Source: Kitasatospora purpeofusca
GTDB lineage: Bacteria > Actinomycetota > Actinomycetes > Streptomycetales > Streptomycetaceae
NCBI RefSeq assembly: GCF_000718025.1
Contig: NZ_JODS01000041.1
Span: forward strand, 27,339-91,338
Reading direction: 5' to 3'
DNA length: 64,000 nt
In this document: positions 53,123-61,536 of the stretch, in pieces
Layout of the letters: every line of letters begins with the position of its first letter
Position numbering within the stretch: the first letter of the stretch is position 1
Notes under the pieces: generated by a model
The model's database searches: none
The model's input: the letters and a program-made list of their open reading frames with translations, nothing else
What the model was told of the DNA's origin: nothing
Made by a program: the position numbers and the translations under genes

Positions 53123-53596
53123 ATGACCGGTGCACCCGAACCCATCAGCGACGCCGGCCGTGCCGTGCTGGAGCGGGACCTGGCCGACTTGCGCACGGAG
53201 CGCGACGCCGTCGCCGCCACACTGCGGGGCGGCGAGGAGGTCGGCGACCGGGCCGACCAGGCCGACGAACTGCAACGGGCCGACATTCTCGACCGGTTGG
53301 ACGACCGGATCACCGTGATCGAGGGTCGACTGCGCGAGGCGGCGGTCGCGGGCGCGCCGAGCACCGACACGGTCGGTGTCGGCAGCACGGTGACCCTGCG
53401 CTTCGCGGACGCCGCCGAGTTGACCGTCCGGATCGGCGAACTGGCGGAGGAGCTGGACCCGGAGCTGGTGACCGACGACAGTCCGCTCGGGCAGGTCCTG
53501 CTCGGCCGCCGGGTCGGCGACACCGTCGAGTACGACGCTCCGGGCGGTCGGACGACTGCCGAGGTGCTGTCGATCGGCGGCGACGCCGGAGCGTGA
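53123..53596 (+). CDS. GreA/GreB-family transcript-cleavage-like factor
   Basis: A 157-residue protein with the Gre layout: an N-terminal coiled coil (ISDAGRAVLERDLADLRTERDAV to about residue 75) and a C-terminal FKBP-like domain (TVGVGSTVTLRFADAAELTVRIG, then SPLGQVLLGRRVGDTVEYDAPGG). The coiled-coil tip GDRADQADEL keeps two acidic residues at the positions that hold Mg in GreA. It might therefore stimulate cleavage or compete in the secondary channel, as Gre relatives do. An AGGGAGG site precedes ATG 53123. Confidence 0.88.
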   Translation: MTGAPEPISDAGRAVLERDLADLRTERDAVAATLRGGEEVGDRADQADELQRADILDRLDDRITVIEGRLREAAVAGAPSTDTVGVGSTVTLRFADAAELTVRIGELAEELDPELVTDDSPLGQVLLGRRVGDTVEYDAPGGRTTAEVLSIGGDAGA

Positions 53597-53842
53597 CGAC
53601 GGCTCCTCGCCGAGCACAGCCGGTCGCACGGCCGGCCCGGTGGGCGTGCAGGCGGCGTGCGCCCCGGGGCGTGCCGCGCGCGCCGGGCGGGGGACGTCCG
53701 CCAGGGCGCCCTGGTGTGCGCCCTGCCGCGCCGCTGTACGGGGCCGGGAGCACGTGCTGACATGGACGCGTCAAGCTCGTCGGTGGTCCCGCACGAGGGG
53801 GTGCGCGGCCCGCAGCCGACGGGCGAGAGGGAGGAAGCGCCC

Positions 53843-54517
53843 ATGTCCCTTCGCACCCTGGCCGCCGGCACCGCCGCCGCGGCACTGCTCGGCACAGCCC
53901 TCGTCGGCACGGTCGGCACCGCCGGCACCGCCTTCGCCACCGGGTGGGACACCCCGCCGCCGGACAAGATCGTCATCTCCGTCGCGACCGTGAACGGCTC
54001 CGGCTGCCCGGCCGGGACGGCCGCGGTCGCCGTGTCCCCGGACAACACCGCCTTCACCGTCACCTACAGCAACTACGTGGCCCAGGTCGGCCTCGGCTCC
54101 AAGCCGACGGACTTCCGCAAGAACTGTCAGCTCAACCTGAACGTGCATGTCCCGCAGGGCTTCACGTACGCCGTCGCCGCCGCCGACTACCGGGGCTTCG
54201 CCCACCTGGAGAAGGGCGCGACCGCCGTCCAGCGCGCCAACTACTACTTCCAGGGCTCGCCGCAGACCACCTACTCCAGCCACAGCTTCACCGGCGCGCT
54301 CGACGACAGCTGGCAGGCGACCGACACCGTCGCGGTCGAGGCCCTGGTCTGGGCGCCGTGCGGCGAACTGCGCAACTTCAACATCAACACCGAGCTCCGG
54401 GTGGCCGCCGGCAGCTCGGACCCGACCAAAACCACCAGCTTCATGACGATGGACTCCACCGACGGCAGCATCAACACGGTCTACCACTTCGCGTGGAAGC
54501 GCTGCCCGCAGGGCTGA
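53843..54517 (+). CDS. Secreted DUF4360 protein
   Basis: A 224-residue exported protein. Signal peptide MSLRTLAAGTAAAALLGTAL to about residue 33; the mature part has the DUF4360 pattern: VNGSGCPAGTAAVAVSPDNTAFTVTYSNY, then RKNCQLNLNVHVPQGF and a final WKRCPQG. The four Cys should make two disulfides. Function unknown. GAGGAAG precedes ATG 53843. Confidence 0.9.
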   Translation: MSLRTLAAGTAAAALLGTALVGTVGTAGTAFATGWDTPPPDKIVISVATVNGSGCPAGTAAVAVSPDNTAFTVTYSNYVAQVGLGSKPTDFRKNCQLNLNVHVPQGFTYAVAAADYRGFAHLEKGATAVQRANYYFQGSPQTTYSSHSFTGALDDSWQATDTVAVEALVWAPCGELRNFNINTELRVAAGSSDPTKTTSFMTMDSTDGSINTVYHFAWKRCPQG

Positions 54518-54530
54518 CCCGGCAGTCGCC

Positions 54531-54563
54531 GCCGCCCCGGCCGGGCACTCCGGCCGGGGCGGC
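54531..54563. terminator. Hairpin terminator between DUF4360 and MmyB-like genes
   Basis: A perfect 14-bp inverted repeat (GCCGCCCCGGCCGG) with a 5-nt loop, in the 83-bp gap between convergent genes. Confidence 0.75.
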
Positions 54564-54600
54564 GGCCGTCCCGCTGCCCCGGCCGGGCCGGCGGCGCGCC

Positions 54601-55578
54601 TCAGGCCGGTTCGGGTGCGCCGCGGCGCGTGCCGGTGGCAGGTTCGGTGCTCGGGTCCGCGGTCGGGCCGGTGACCGGTTCGGTGCTCGGCTCCTCGGGC
54701 GGGCCGGTGACCGGTTCGGCGGCCGGGCCCGGGGGAGCGGCGGCGACGCTGCGCGCGGTGAGCGCGTGCAACCGGTGTTCGGAGGCACTGCCGGGCTCGG
54801 CGGTCCACACCACGATGTGCTGGTCCGGCGCCGTGGCACTGGTCAGGGTGTCCCAGTCCAGGGTGAGGTCACCGACCAGCGGGTGCCGGAACCGCTTGTT
54901 CCCGGAGGCGTGGACGGCGACCTCGCGGGCCTGCCACCAGCGCTGGAACTCGACGTGGTCGGCCATCCGCGCGAGCAGTCGGTGCAGGCGCGGGTCGTCC
55001 GGCCGGCGGGCCGTGTGCATCCGCAGATGGGCCACGCAGGCGCGGGCGCCGTCCGCCCAGTCGCGGTAACGGGACCGCAGTACGGGGTCGTTGAAGAGCA
55101 GCCAGACGTAGTTGCGGTCCCGGACGGGGTGGCGGCCGAAGTCGGTGAGCAGCGCGGCGGCCGGCGGGTTCCAGGCGAGCACGTCCATGGTGCGGGTGAC
55201 GACGACGGCCGGTCCGGTGGCGAGCTGGGCGAGCAGCCGGCGGTTGTGCTCGGTGACCTCCGCCGTGGCGCGGGCCGGGGGTTCGGCCGGCGGCCGTCCG
55301 GCCAGGCCGAGCAGATAGGACCGCTGGTCGGGGGAGAGGCGCAGGGCCCGGGCGAGGGCCTCCAGCACGGGGGTGGAGGCGGGCATCCGGCCCTGCTCGA
55401 TGCGGGTGTAGTAGTCGGTGCTGATCGAGGCCAGCCGCGCGACCTCCGCGCGGCGCAGCCCCGCGACGCGCCTCGGCGTGCCGTCGGACGGCAGCCCGAC
55501 CTGCTGGGGGGTCAGCTCGGCCCGGCGGGTGCAGAGGAACGCGCCGAGTTCCTTCGGGCGGCCGCCTGAGGTGCTCAT
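54601..55578 (-). CDS. XRE-type regulator with MmyB-like ligand domain
   Basis: A 325-residue protein: an N-terminal Cro/C1-type HTH (LRRAEVARLASISTDYYTRIEQGRMPASTPVLEALARAL) and a C-terminal MmyB-like PAS/ligand domain (VVVTRTMDVLAWNPPAAALL, then NYVWLLFND and FRHPLVGDLTLDWDTL). The tail is a repeat of EPVTGPPEEPSTEPVTGP type. The family senses fatty acids or small aromatics. Divergent from the cupin gene, which is the probable target. Confidence 0.9.
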   Translation of the reverse strand: MSTSGGRPKELGAFLCTRRAELTPQQVGLPSDGTPRRVAGLRRAEVARLASISTDYYTRIEQGRMPASTPVLEALARALRLSPDQRSYLLGLAGRPPAEPPARATAEVTEHNRRLLAQLATGPAVVVTRTMDVLAWNPPAAALLTDFGRHPVRDRNYVWLLFNDPVLRSRYRDWADGARACVAHLRMHTARRPDDPRLHRLLARMADHVEFQRWWQAREVAVHASGNKRFRHPLVGDLTLDWDTLTSATAPDQHIVVWTAEPGSASEHRLHALTARSVAAAPPGPAAEPVTGPPEEPSTEPVTGPTADPSTEPATGTRRGAPEPA

Positions 55579-55825
55579 GCCCCCAGTGTGGCAGCGGCGG
55601 CCGGTGGTGGGGGCGGGATCGGCAGCCAGAAGCGTGCCCGCGCACCGGCTGCTGCGGCAAGTCCGCTGGGAGGGAGAGTTTTCTCCCCCGGTGGAATCCG
55701 CGCGTGACGGAAGTGTCCCCTTTTCGGCGGCCGTGCGGCGTGCGAGCGTCGTGCCGCGACCGGCGGCGGGTGTGGACGGCGGCGGCGCGAACGGCGGATT
55801 TCCCTCGGCACGCCCCCTGGAGCAC

Positions 55826-56245
55826 ATGATCATGGAGTTCGCCCAGCCCTCGGCCACCGGCCGGGCCCCGGCCGACTGGTTCACCGGCGAGGTGTGGTGG
55901 GACACGGTCCACCCCGACGGGGCGCCGTCGCGGAAACGCGCCAACCTGGTCCGCTTCGCACCCGGGGCCCGCACCCACTGGCACTCCCACGCGCTGGGCC
56001 AGAGCCTGCACGTGGTCTCCGGGACCGCCCTGATCGGCACCCGTGACGGCGCGGTCTTCGCGGCCCGCCCGGGCGAGCTGGTGGTCTGCCCGCCGGGGGA
56101 GGAGCACTGGCACGGCGCGGCGCCGGACGGCTCGATGGAACACCTGGCCACCTGGGAGGGAACCGAGGACGGCAGCCCCGAGACGACCTGGCTGGAGCCG
56201 GTCACCGAGGAGCAGTACGCCTTCGCCCGCGGCACCAGCGCCTGA
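55826..56245 (+). CDS. Small cupin-domain protein
   Basis: A 139-residue single cupin. The first metal motif is HWHSHALGQSLHVVSG and the second PGEEHWHGAAPDGSMEHL, so three His and one Gln/Glu can bind a metal. Cupins of this size are quercetinase-like or carboxymuconolactone-associated proteins; the substrate is unknown. Start at ATG 55826, with GGAG upstream; ATG 55832 is equally in frame. Divergent from the XRE regulator. Confidence 0.88.
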   Translation: MIMEFAQPSATGRAPADWFTGEVWWDTVHPDGAPSRKRANLVRFAPGARTHWHSHALGQSLHVVSGTALIGTRDGAVFAARPGELVVCPPGEEHWHGAAPDGSMEHLATWEGTEDGSPETTWLEPVTEEQYAFARGTSA

Positions 56246-56274
56246 GCCCGGCGGGTCCGTCCGTGGCGCCCCGC

Positions 56275-56955
56275 TCAGCCCGCGAGCTGGCCCGGCCGGC
56301 CCGGGACCCAGAGCGGCACCGGGGCGGTGGGCACCATGTGCCGGGCGGCGTGCTCGTCGAGCACGGCCAGCGCCCGGTCCCGGTCGCCGTCGCTGAGCTC
56401 GGCCAGCGTCGCGGCCGCCGAGCGGGCGCAGGCCAGGACCAGCGCGAGCATGTCCTGGCGCCGGCGGTGCTCGCGGACATAGGCCCGGGCGCGTTCGAGG
56501 ATGCAGGCGCCGAGCGTCTCCCGCTCGGCCGCCGCGACCGGATCGGCACCGGCCATCGCCGTCTTCACCCCGTACCAGACCAGGACGAGCGCGTCCGGCT
56601 CGGCCGGGTGCGACACCTCGGTGAGCTCCGCCCACTCCCGGGCCCCGGCCGACTCCCGCCCCAGCCGCTCCAGCGCCGCCGGACCGTCCCCGTCCTCGCG
56701 CCGGAGCACCAGCTCGGCGGCCCGCAGCACCACCGCCTGCAGCACCGTCTCGGCCGGCACCCGCAGGCCCGGAGCGGCCGGGTCGGCGAACGCCAGCCAG
56801 GCGTCCGCGAACGAGGCGGCCCGCATCTGCCCCAGCCACGGCGGCGCGCCCTCCACGAGCCCCAGCCGCTCCTCCACGGCCAGCCGGACCAGACCCACGG
56901 CCACCAGATCCGCAGCCCCCGCGTCGGGCCCGAGCCCGAACAGTCCGTTCCGCAT
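56275..56955 (-). CDS. Hypothetical helical protein
   Basis: A 226-residue soluble protein rich in Ala, Leu, Glu and Arg, almost all alpha-helical by composition (for example AVEERLGLVEGAPPWLGQMRAASFADAWLAF). No membrane helix or signal. I recognise no family. ATG 56955. The next gene on the same strand is barstar-like, 225 bp upstream. Confidence 0.7.
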   Translation of the reverse strand: MRNGLFGLGPDAGAADLVAVGLVRLAVEERLGLVEGAPPWLGQMRAASFADAWLAFADPAAPGLRVPAETVLQAVVLRAAELVLRREDGDGPAALERLGRESAGAREWAELTEVSHPAEPDALVLVWYGVKTAMAGADPVAAAERETLGACILERARAYVREHRRRQDMLALVLACARSAAATLAELSDGDRDRALAVLDEHAARHMVPTAPVPLWVPGRPGQLAG

Positions 56956-57180
56956 GGAACACCCCCTGTCCAACGGTCATCACCTTGTGTGCGCACATCC
57001 CACCACATTGAGACGGAAACGAACTTGGTCGCGCCTGGGATGAGACGCACGCCACGCCACCCGCAGCCCGGCGACGGCAGTTCGGATCACCCCTTTGACC
57101 TGCGGTTTTCTTCTACCGGGTGGAGGCTGTCGGGTGCCGGACCGCCCCGAGAACATTGACGCGGACCTGCGGAGCGGGTT

Positions 57181-57513
57181 TCAGTGGCCTCCGGCGGGTC
57201 CGCGCCCGCCGGGCAGACCCCCGCCCGGTCCGTGGGGTGCGCCGGGCATGTCCTGGTAGTGGACGACGCAGCGTCCGAGGGCCTCCCGGTACCGCGCCGG
57301 CTGCTCGCGCAGCGCGGCCGCCGAGTGCGGGGCACGGCGCTCCAGGGCGGGCCGGCCGGTGAACCGGATCTCGGCGGGGAGGACGACCGGGCCGGTGACG
57401 GCATCGTGGAAGGCGTTCCCGTTCCTGACGCGGAACGAGGGGAACCCGAGCTCCCGCTGCAAGGTCGCGTGCAGCTCCCGGTCGTCGCGGACGGCGCCGA
57501 CGTCGATCACCAC
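57181..57513 (-). CDS. Barstar-family protein
   Basis: A 110-residue protein fitting barstar, the RNase inhibitor: VIDVGAVRDDRELHATLQRELGFPSF, then NGNAFHDAVTG, PAEIRFTG and ALREQPARYREAL. The usual YGxNxDAxxD loop is altered to RVRNGNAFHD. The C-terminus is Gly/Pro-rich. No barnase-type ribonuclease gene was found nearby, so it may be a solitary immunity protein. GTG 57513 is the annotated start; GTG 57510 is also in frame. Confidence 0.75.
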   Translation of the reverse strand: MVIDVGAVRDDRELHATLQRELGFPSFRVRNGNAFHDAVTGPVVLPAEIRFTGRPALERRAPHSAAALREQPARYREALGRCVVHYQDMPGAPHGPGGGLPGGRGPAGGH

Positions 57514-57580
57514 CCGCCGGTCCGGGGCCGGGGCGGGCAGCGGTACGGCGGGGCAGCGGTTCGGCGGGTCAGTGGTTCGG

Positions 57581-58234
57581 TCAGCCGCCGCCCATGCCGC
57601 CCTGGGCGGCGATCATGGTCAGGTTCAGCCCGGACACCGCGCGGGCCAGGCCGGGCGCGGTGGTGGCGAGGCGGTCGGTGAGGGCGTCGACGCGATCGGC
57701 GTGCGCCTTCCGGTCGTGGCGGGAGAGCACCAGGCGCAGGTGCCCGTGGGCGGCCAGGGCGGCGAGCACCGCGTCCGGGAACGGCGCCTCGGCGGGCGGG
57801 GTGCTGCCGCGGACCAGCTCCGCCACCCGCAGCTGGAGGTCCAGGGCCTCGCGCGGGTCGTCCATCGCCACCGGCCGATGCGGCACGACCCGGCCGTGGG
57901 GGTCGCGGTCCGCGACGGTCACCACGCCGAGCACCGCGAGCCGCTGCTCGACGGTCTCCAGGGTGTCCTCGCGGTCGCGCCGGATCCAGGCCTTCCAGCT
58001 GCGTGACGCGCCGCCCGCCTCGGCGAGCAGGGCGTCCAGCACACCGTCCCCGGTGGGGTCGGCGGCGACGACCCGGACGTGCCCGGACCCGTCCTCGTCG
58101 ACGGCGCCCCGGTGGGCGAGTTCGGCGAGGGCGGCGGCACGGACCAGGAAACCGGCCCGGGTGCGGTCCTGCAAGGACTGTGCCCGGGTGTCGAAGGCCA
58201 GCAGATAGCCGGAGAGATGCAGGGCTCGGCTCAT
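57581..58234 (-). CDS. GPP34 (GOLPH3-like) family protein
   Basis: A 217-residue protein with the GPP34 fold: LSGYLLAFDTRAQSLQDRTRAGFLVRAAALAELAHRG, then DGVLDALLAEAGGASRSWKAWI and VEQRLAVLGVV. In eukaryotes GOLPH3 binds PI4P; in streptomycetes such proteins are numerous and of unknown function. Not obviously linked to its neighbours. ATG 58234. Confidence 0.85.
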   Translation of the reverse strand: MSRALHLSGYLLAFDTRAQSLQDRTRAGFLVRAAALAELAHRGAVDEDGSGHVRVVAADPTGDGVLDALLAEAGGASRSWKAWIRRDREDTLETVEQRLAVLGVVTVADRDPHGRVVPHRPVAMDDPREALDLQLRVAELVRGSTPPAEAPFPDAVLAALAAHGHLRLVLSRHDRKAHADRVDALTDRLATTAPGLARAVSGLNLTMIAAQGGMGGG

Positions 58235-58558
58235 GCCTCCGACGATACGGGCGCCGGCCGCCGCGATCCGTCACCCCACGGTCGGAGCCGCCCTCCGTCG
58301 ACAGGACTACCCGAAACCGCTCGGACGCCGGCTGCGGGTGGCCGATTCCGGCGCGGTGAATATCGGGCAAGTGCGGGGAATTACCGCGTTCCCGGGAACG
58401 GGCGGCCGAATACCCGCCGAATACCCGTGTGCATCAGGACAACTGTCGACGAGGTATCGGAATCCGGGAGTCCCAAGGGCGTTCGCGCGTTGGAATGGCA
58501 GCAGCGGACCCTTTCACCCGAGCCTACCCCGGTAGCCGAAGGCAGAGAAAGAGATGCC
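58235..58558. promoter_or_regulatory. Divergent promoter region with perfect palindrome
   Basis: A 324-bp gap without a gene. It holds the perfect 14-bp palindrome CGTTCCCGGGAACG (58387-58400) and an A/T-richer stretch before the CoiA-like gene. Candidate operator; no regulator can be named. Confidence 0.45.
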
Positions 58559-59803
58559 ATGGATGATTTCGACAGCGAAACCTCCAAACGCAACCCAGTC
58601 TTCTGTGCTCTCGTCAATGCCACCCTCGATCTGGACCGCGAAGACCTCGGGCACCCCGCCCACCCCGGTCTGTGGGAGCGGCTGGTCGGCGACCGCAGGC
58701 CGGTCGACCAGCGCGGACTCCACTGCCCGGACTGCCGGGATGCCCGCGGTGCCCGGGCCTGGATGTACGTCTTCGAGCGGCAGGGACTGCGGATCGCCGC
58801 GCACCACAATCCGCACCGCAGCCCGTCCGGCGGGAGCGAAGTGCGCGAGGCCTACCGGGAGCGGTACGTGCGGGCGGCCGAGAGCGCCGGTCACACCGCC
58901 GAGGTGGGGGTGGTCGACGCGGACGGCAGGCGGCGCACCGATGTGCTCGTCACCGGCGCGGACGGACAACGGTACGGGTTCGAACCACAGTTGTCGTACC
59001 TTCCCGCCAAGACCGCCCGCAGCCGTGATGCCGCCGCCCGGGCCGACGGCATCACGGCGGTCTGGCACACGGTGGACCCGCGGTCGCCGTTGATCGACGA
59101 GGTCCACTGGACCAGGACGGACGACCTGCCCGCGGCGGCCGTGCGCGCGGAGCGCGACCTGCTGGTCCGGGGCGGCGTGCGGGCCCTCACCCTGGAACTC
59201 TGCGACCGCATGCCGACGCCGTGCCCCACGCGCCGCCTGGGCAGTTGCGGGCGCCGTCACGCGCGGTGGGGGCCCCGGCCCCGGCAGTTCGACGACCTCG
59301 TCCGCGACATCGCCGCCGGGAGCTGCGTCCCGCTGACCGTGCGGGCGGGCCGGGGCGTGCACCGCTTCTGGTCCTCGGCCGAGGACCGCGAGGCCTTTCT
59401 CGACAGCGGTGGCACGCTCGCGCCCGCCGACGAGGCGGACGCGAGCGCCGCCGGTGCCGCCGGTGCCGCCGACCGGGCGGCGGCGCCGCACCGCTCCGCC
59501 GCGTCCGGTCCGCGCCCCCACTCCCGCCGGGACAGCCGCTGCGTCGTCGACCGGAGGGACCGGACGGAGTGGGCCGAGCGGCGGCACCGGAGGTTCGCGG
59601 CGCTGCCGGCCCGCGACAGCGGCGAGGCGATCTGGGTCCCGGAGCCGGCGGCGGCCCCCACGCGGATCCTGCGCCCGGAGATCGCCCCGGTCCGGCGCGG
59701 GGTCTGCTCGGCCGGCCATGGTCCGGCCTGCGGCCACCGCGCCCGGCTCTACCCCGGGGGGTGGTTCTGCGAGGGGCACCGCCCCGGCGCGGCCCGCACC
59801 TGA
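58559..59803 (+). CDS. CoiA-like putative nuclease
   Basis: A 414-residue protein. It carries zinc-finger-like pairs (HCPDC near residue 57; CSAGHGPACGH and FCEGH at the C-terminus) and a PD-(D/E)XK-like core: RRTDVLVTGADGQRYGFEPQLSYLP, where Asp and the ExQ triad resemble CoiA, a competence-associated nuclease. The middle region (Ala/Asp-rich, about 280-330) is low-complexity. Start ATG 58559, after AAAGAG. Streptomycetes lack known natural competence, so the role is unknown; defence or DNA processing is possible. Confidence 0.7.
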   Translation: MDDFDSETSKRNPVFCALVNATLDLDREDLGHPAHPGLWERLVGDRRPVDQRGLHCPDCRDARGARAWMYVFERQGLRIAAHHNPHRSPSGGSEVREAYRERYVRAAESAGHTAEVGVVDADGRRRTDVLVTGADGQRYGFEPQLSYLPAKTARSRDAAARADGITAVWHTVDPRSPLIDEVHWTRTDDLPAAAVRAERDLLVRGGVRALTLELCDRMPTPCPTRRLGSCGRRHARWGPRPRQFDDLVRDIAAGSCVPLTVRAGRGVHRFWSSAEDREAFLDSGGTLAPADEADASAAGAAGAADRAAAPHRSAASGPRPHSRRDSRCVVDRRDRTEWAERRHRRFAALPARDSGEAIWVPEPAAAPTRILRPEIAPVRRGVCSAGHGPACGHRARLYPGGWFCEGHRPGAART

Positions 59804-60067
59804 ACCGGCCCGGCCCGCGCCTCCGGGGCGTTTCCTCGAACCCCTGCCTCCGAGGCGTTCTCGAACCCGCGCCTGCGGGGCGACGCCCTGGCCGACTGCC
59901 TTGCGGGGGGTGCCGACGGTCCGCGTAGAGTCGACCGAGGCACACCTCACCCACGTCGGCCGCGCTGTTTCTTCACCGCGCCGCTCCGGGCGGCCCCGGC
60001 CGCCGGTCCTGTCGGTGCGGGGTGTGCCGGTCGAGTGCATCGGGACCGGGCGGGAACAGGGAGCAAG
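59804..60067. other. Intergenic region with imperfect repeats
   Basis: No gene. Two imperfect 25-bp copies (GCCTCCGGGGCGTTTCCTCG type, near 59820 and 59850) and a third partial copy occur after the CoiA-like stop; the rest is the promoter region of the BlaI-like gene. Confidence 0.5.
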
Positions 60068-60487
60068 ATGGTGAGGGGCAGGCAGGAGGCGAGGCGTCCG
60101 CACGGGGAGCTGGTCGCGGACGTCCTGGCGGTGCTGTGGGCGTCGGCGGAGCCGATGACCGCCCAGGAGGTCAAGGGCGCGCTGCGGCAGGACCTCGCCC
60201 GGACGACGGTGGCGACGATCCTCGCCCGCCTGCACGAGAAGGGGACGCTCGACCGGACCCGCCCGGGGCGTTCCTTCGCCTACGCGCCGGTGGCGGACGC
60301 CGCCGGTCTGGCCGCGGGCCGGATGCGCCGGGAACTGGAGAAGGAACCGCAGCGGGATCTCGTCCTGAAGCGGTTCGTGTCCTCGCTGTCCGCGGACGAC
60401 GAGGACGTGCTGCGGAGCCTTCTGATCGCGGCCGGGAGCGAACCGCTCCCCGGTGCCGAGGACCCGACGGGGGCGGAGGAGGGATGA
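60068..60487 (+). CDS. BlaI/MecI-family repressor
   Basis: A 139-residue winged-helix repressor: LVADVLAVLWASAEPMTAQEVKGAL, then RTTVATILARLHEKGTLDRTRPGRSFAYAP. The C-terminal dimer helix (EPQRDLVLKRFVSSLSADDEDVLRSLL) is present. BlaI repressors are inactivated by cleavage after a membrane protease senses a signal. GGGAGC precedes ATG 60068, and the stop overlaps the M56 protease start (ATGA), the classic regulator-sensor pair. No beta-lactamase gene is near. Confidence 0.93.
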   Translation: MVRGRQEARRPHGELVADVLAVLWASAEPMTAQEVKGALRQDLARTTVATILARLHEKGTLDRTRPGRSFAYAPVADAAGLAAGRMRRELEKEPQRDLVLKRFVSSLSADDEDVLRSLLIAAGSEPLPGAEDPTGAEEG

Positions 60488-61425
60488 CGGCGGTCCTGGT
60501 GGTCGTCGCCCTGGCCGTCCTGCTTCCCTGGGGTGCGGTGCCCGCGGCGTCCCGGCTCGCGCGGCTGCTCGCGCCGCGCGAGGCCGCCCTGGCCCTCGCG
60601 GGCGCGGCGGTCCTGCTGGCGGGCGGCACCGTCGCGGTGCTGGTCGCCCTCCTCCATGTGCCGTTCCTGGCCGGCCTCGAACAGCTGCCGCTCACCGGGG
60701 TGACCACGCACTGGCCGGCGGTGCTGCCGGTCGCGGGCGTCGCCGGGGCCGTGCTCGTCGTGCAGGCCGTCCGGCTGGTGCGGGCCGCGCGCCGCCACCG
60801 CGCCGTGCTGTCGTGGGCGTGGCGGCTGACCGAGGGGGCGACGGCGGAGGGCGATGTGCTCATCGTGCCGGGAGCGGAGGCGGAGGCGTTCGCCCTGCCG
60901 CGCCACCGGGGGCGGGCCGGCCGGGTGGTCGTGACGGAGGGCATGCTCGAATCCCTGGGGGAGTCGGAGTGCGCGGTGCTGCTCGCGCACGAGCGGGCCC
61001 ACCTCCGTGGGCGCCACCATCTGTTCTCGGCGGCCGCCGACCTCGCCGCCGCCGTCCATCCTGCCCTCGCGCGGCTGCGGACCGGCCTGGAGTTCCATCT
61101 GGAGCGGTGGGCCGACGAGGCGGCCGCCCGCTCGGTGTCCGACCGGAGGCTGGCCGCGACCGCGATCGCCCGTGCCGCCCTGGCCGGTGCGGCCGGACCC
61201 GGGGGGCGCGCTGCCCGGCCCCTCGCGGTGAACAGCGGGCCGGTGCCGCGGCGGGTCCAGGCCCTGCTGGCGCCGGCGCCCGCCGGACCGGAGGGACGGG
61301 GTTCGCGGTTAGCCGCCGCCGGGCTCGTCGCCGCGGTGGTGGCCTCGGCCGCGCTGGCAGTGGGGCTGGCGTACGGCCTGCACGAGTACGTCGAGTACGC
61401 GGCGGAGGCGCTCACCGGCCGGTGA
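60484..61425 (+). CDS. M56/M48-family membrane metalloprotease (BlaR1-like, no sensor domain)
   Basis: A 313-residue protein with four membrane helices and the zinc motif HERAH at residues 169-173 (AHERAHLRGRHH). The downstream Glu is in EFHLERWADEAAARSV. Unlike BlaR1 there is no penicillin-binding sensor domain. Probably cleaves or controls the co-encoded BlaI-like repressor; the signal is unknown. A TTA codon at 61309-61311 makes translation likely to depend on bldA tRNA-Leu. Confidence 0.92.
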   Translation: MTAVLVVVALAVLLPWGAVPAASRLARLLAPREAALALAGAAVLLAGGTVAVLVALLHVPFLAGLEQLPLTGVTTHWPAVLPVAGVAGAVLVVQAVRLVRAARRHRAVLSWAWRLTEGATAEGDVLIVPGAEAEAFALPRHRGRAGRVVVTEGMLESLGESECAVLLAHERAHLRGRHHLFSAAADLAAAVHPALARLRTGLEFHLERWADEAAARSVSDRRLAATAIARAALAGAAGPGGRAARPLAVNSGPVPRRVQALLAPAPAGPEGRGSRLAAAGLVAAVVASAALAVGLAYGLHEYVEYAAEALTGR

Positions 61426-61536
61426 CCGGTGTGACGACATCGATGTAGACCAATCCTCGGAAGCGCGGATATGGTGAGCCTCGGCTTACCGTCCCGGTCG
61501 CGGGACGTCGCACGCTCTCGACGATGGGGACACGGT

